Of a stretch of 51,391 bases of DNA, positions 49,939-51,391 are shown piece by piece. The first letter of the stretch is position 1, and the number at the start of each line of letters is the position of its first letter. The notes under the pieces were generated by a model. The model had not been told where the DNA came from. It did not search any database and saw only the letters and a program-made list of their open reading frames with translations. Both the position numbers and the translations under genes were made by a program. This stretch comes from Actinomadura sp. KC216. Its GTDB lineage: Bacteria > Actinomycetota > Actinomycetes > Streptosporangiales > Streptosporangiaceae. The DNA is taken from positions 1-51,391 of the forward strand of contig NZ_SMJX01000018.1 of NCBI RefSeq assembly GCF_004348535.1, given 5' to 3'.

Positions 49939-50824
49939 GTTCGGCCAGCTTGGTGTCGAGCTGCTCCATCTCCAGGCCCGGCATGGCCGCGCCCAGCCCG
50001 CGGCTCACCTTGGCCACCATGGTCGCCGAGGTGTAGTGCGTGGTCGCCTCGACGATGGCCCGCGCGCGGGCGGCCGGGTTCTCGCTCTTGAAGATCCCCG
50101 AGCCCACGAAGACCGCCTCCGCGCCGAGCTGGAGCACCAGGCTCGCGTCCGCGGGGATGGCGAGGCCGCCCGCGCAGAACAGCGGCACCGGCAGCGCGCC
50201 GGTCTCGGCGATCTCCCGGACCAGTTCGACCGGCGCGCGCAGCTGCTTGGCCCAGTCGTACAGCTCCGCGGAGTCGGCCTGCGTGATCCGGCGGATGTCC
50301 CCGGTGATCGACCGCAGGTGCCGGACGGCCTCGACCACGTTGCCGGTCCCCGCCTCCCCCTTCGAGCGGATCATCGCGGCGCCCTCGCTGATGCGGCGGA
50401 GCGCCTCGCCCAGGTTGGTGGCGCCGCAGACGAAGGGCGTCTTGAACGCCCACTTGTCGACGTGGTGCGCCTCGTCGGCCGGGGTCAGCACCTCGCTCTC
50501 GTCGATGAAGTCGACACCCAGGGACTCGAGGATCTGCGCCTCGGCGAAGTGGCCGATGCGGCACTTGGCCATGACCGGGATCGTCACCGCGGCCTTGATG
50601 CCCTCGATCATCTGCGGGTCGCTCATCCGCGCGACGCCGCCGTCCCGGCGGATGTCGGCGGGCACCCGCTCCAGCGCCATGACCGCCGAGGCCCCGGCGT
50701 CCTCAGCGATCTTGGCCTGCTCCGGCGTGACGACGTCCATGATGACGCCGCCCTTCAGCATGTCGGCGAGACCACGCTTCACCTTGAACGTGCCGTGGAC
50801 GTTGGTGCCTGTTTCTTCCGCCAT
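49928..50824 (-). CDS. pdxS: Pyridoxal 5'-phosphate synthase synthase subunit
   Basis: A protein of 298 residues, a (beta/alpha)8 enzyme that builds PLP from ribose 5-phosphate, glyceraldehyde 3-phosphate and ammonia. [51 protein letters not shown] and the phosphate loop [11 protein letters not shown] are nearly invariant in the family. It is followed by pdxT and the aminotransferase. PLP synthase in a biosynthetic operon suggests a second, pathway-specific copy, which needs the rest of the genome to confirm. Confidence 0.97.
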   Translation of the reverse strand: MAEETGTNVHGTFKVKRGLADMLKGGVIMDVVTPEQAKIAEDAGASAVMALERVPADIRRDGGVARMSDPQMIEGIKAAVTIPVMAKCRIGHFAEAQILESLGVDFIDESEVLTPADEAHHVDKWAFKTPFVCGATNLGEALRRISEGAAMIRSKGEAGTGNVVEAVRHLRSITGDIRRITQADSAELYDWAKQLRAPVELVREIAETGALPVPLFCAGGLAIPADASLVLQLGAEAVFVGSGIFKSENPAARARAIVEATTHYTSATMVAKVSRGLGAAMPGLEMEQLDTKLAERGW

Positions 50825-50826
50825 TG

Positions 50827-51391
50827 CTACTCCTGTCGTGTTGAGGGCGTGCCCGACCGGACGCCTTCGAGTGAGGGCCCGGACGTGTACGGACTTCGCG
50901 GACGAGGGCGCAGGCCCAGGACCTCCTCCACCGCGGCCACGGGGTCCGTGGCGCTCGTGCCGTAGTGCACCTCGTACGCCGCCGGGCGGCTGTCCGCCAG
51001 CGACTCCGCCGCGGCCGACACCGCCTTCCGCAGCTCCTCGGCGGTGGTGAACGGCTGCCAGTCGGGAAGGGGAGGGTCGTCGGTGAGGGACCTGACGAGC
51101 CGCTCGCGCAGTTCCGGTTCCGGAACCGGCCGGGCGGACGCCTTCTCCAGGCTCAGGTCCAGGGCGGGGAAGAGGATCAGGTCGAGGTCGCCGCGGCGGC
51201 GCAGGACGTCCTCACCCCAGATCCGGCGCAGGACCGGGAAGTAGAACTCCTCCTTGCCGCCGTTGAAGACCGGGGAGCGGAGGTAGTCGCCGGTGCGCTC
51301 CTCCCGCGCCAGGCCGTCGCGCAGCCTCGGGCTGTCCGCGACGGTTCCCGGGCCGAGCCGGGTGATGTGCGGGAACGCGATGATCTCGGCG
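50827..51391 (-). CDS. HPr-kinase/PEPCK-like protein, C-terminal part (partial)
   Basis: About 187 residues enter from the right edge and stop 2 bases before pdxS. Visible features are [15 protein letters not shown] near the edge, [20 protein letters not shown] and [13 protein letters not shown], then a helical tail. The spacing of hydrophobic strands and FP..L phrases recalls C-terminal parts of HPr-kinase-like proteins that sit in peptide-type clusters, but no P-loop is visible in this fragment and the match is weak. It shares the pdxS transcript. Confidence 0.55.
   Translation of the reverse strand, partial: AEIIAFPHITRLGPGTVADSPRLRDGLAREERTGDYLRSPVFNGGKEEFYFPVLRRIWGEDVLRRRGDLDLILFPALDLSLEKASARPVPEPELRERLVRSLTDDPPLPDWQPFTTAEELRKAVSAAAESLADSRPAAYEVHYGTSATDPVAAVEEVLGLRPRPRSPYTSGPSLEGVRSGTPSTRQE

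Noticed and set aside
1..51391. CRISPR arrays, transposases, integrases, tRNA genes
   Set aside because: I saw no regular repeat-spacer array, no DDE or integrase motifs and no tRNA-like cloverleaf; the few repeats are short and local.

Overview
This is a very GC-rich stretch with dense head-to-tail operons full of ATGA/GTGA start-stop overlaps. It carries SARP regulators, DesK-type kinases, a TerD protein and a leader resembling the ydaO c-di-AMP riboswitch ahead of an NlpC/P60 hydrolase. This suggests a filamentous actinomycete; Streptosporangiales/Actinomadura-like is a guess from overall style, not a measurement. No tRNA, rRNA, CRISPR array or transposase was seen.

Layout. (1) 1-5930, plus strand: the end of a TOMM-type RiPP locus, with a partial unknown gene, two tandem YcaO proteins and a complete FecBCD-type metal-chelate ABC importer, closed by strong hairpins. 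(2) 6133-17207: household and stress genes, namely terD, two CNNM/CBS membrane proteins, an ABC exporter divergent from a two-component system, a BlaI/M56 protease pair, and an NlpC/P60 hydrolase behind a c-di-AMP riboswitch candidate. (3) 17345-20225, minus strand: an MFS exporter, a cysteine-synthase-fold enzyme and a small Cys/His-rich membrane-anchored protein. A poorly coding gap with a WD40-type gene remnant follows.

(4) 20915-38474: the centre of interest. It is a divergent cluster. Leftwards run twelve tightly packed genes: two acyl carrier proteins, a ferritin-like diiron enzyme, an acyl-ACP thioesterase-like protein, an alpha/beta-hydrolase, two AMP-forming ligases (one FAAL-like), a class III aminotransferase, an MFS pump, a membrane desaturase, a cyclopropane-synthase-like methyltransferase and a lone condensation domain. 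Rightwards runs a redox cassette: a GNAT, an unrecognised 575-residue protein, a Rieske ferredoxin, a bacterial ferredoxin, a cupin with a six-Cys tail and an aldehyde dehydrogenase. The shared intergenic region has a perfect 21-bp inverted repeat and four 11-bp direct repeats of the SARP/AfsR or PHO-box type. The gene content fits a modified, probably nitrogen-containing lipid. The product is not identifiable from sequence.

(5) 38499-51391: regulators and a second biosynthetic set. A SARP gene lies behind a textbook promoter with two perfect CRP-type sites. Two ATP-grasp ligases, a PqqD-like peptide-binding protein, a nucleotidyltransferase, a methyltransferase, a LuxR regulator with a degenerate receiver, and a HAD phosphatase follow. 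Next come a second SARP, a glutamate-semialdehyde-aminotransferase-like enzyme with its own PLP supply (pdxS, pdxT), and a partial HPr-kinase-like gene running off the right end. Whether regions 4 and 5 make one product is open; the SARP and ligase genes between them make a supercluster plausible.
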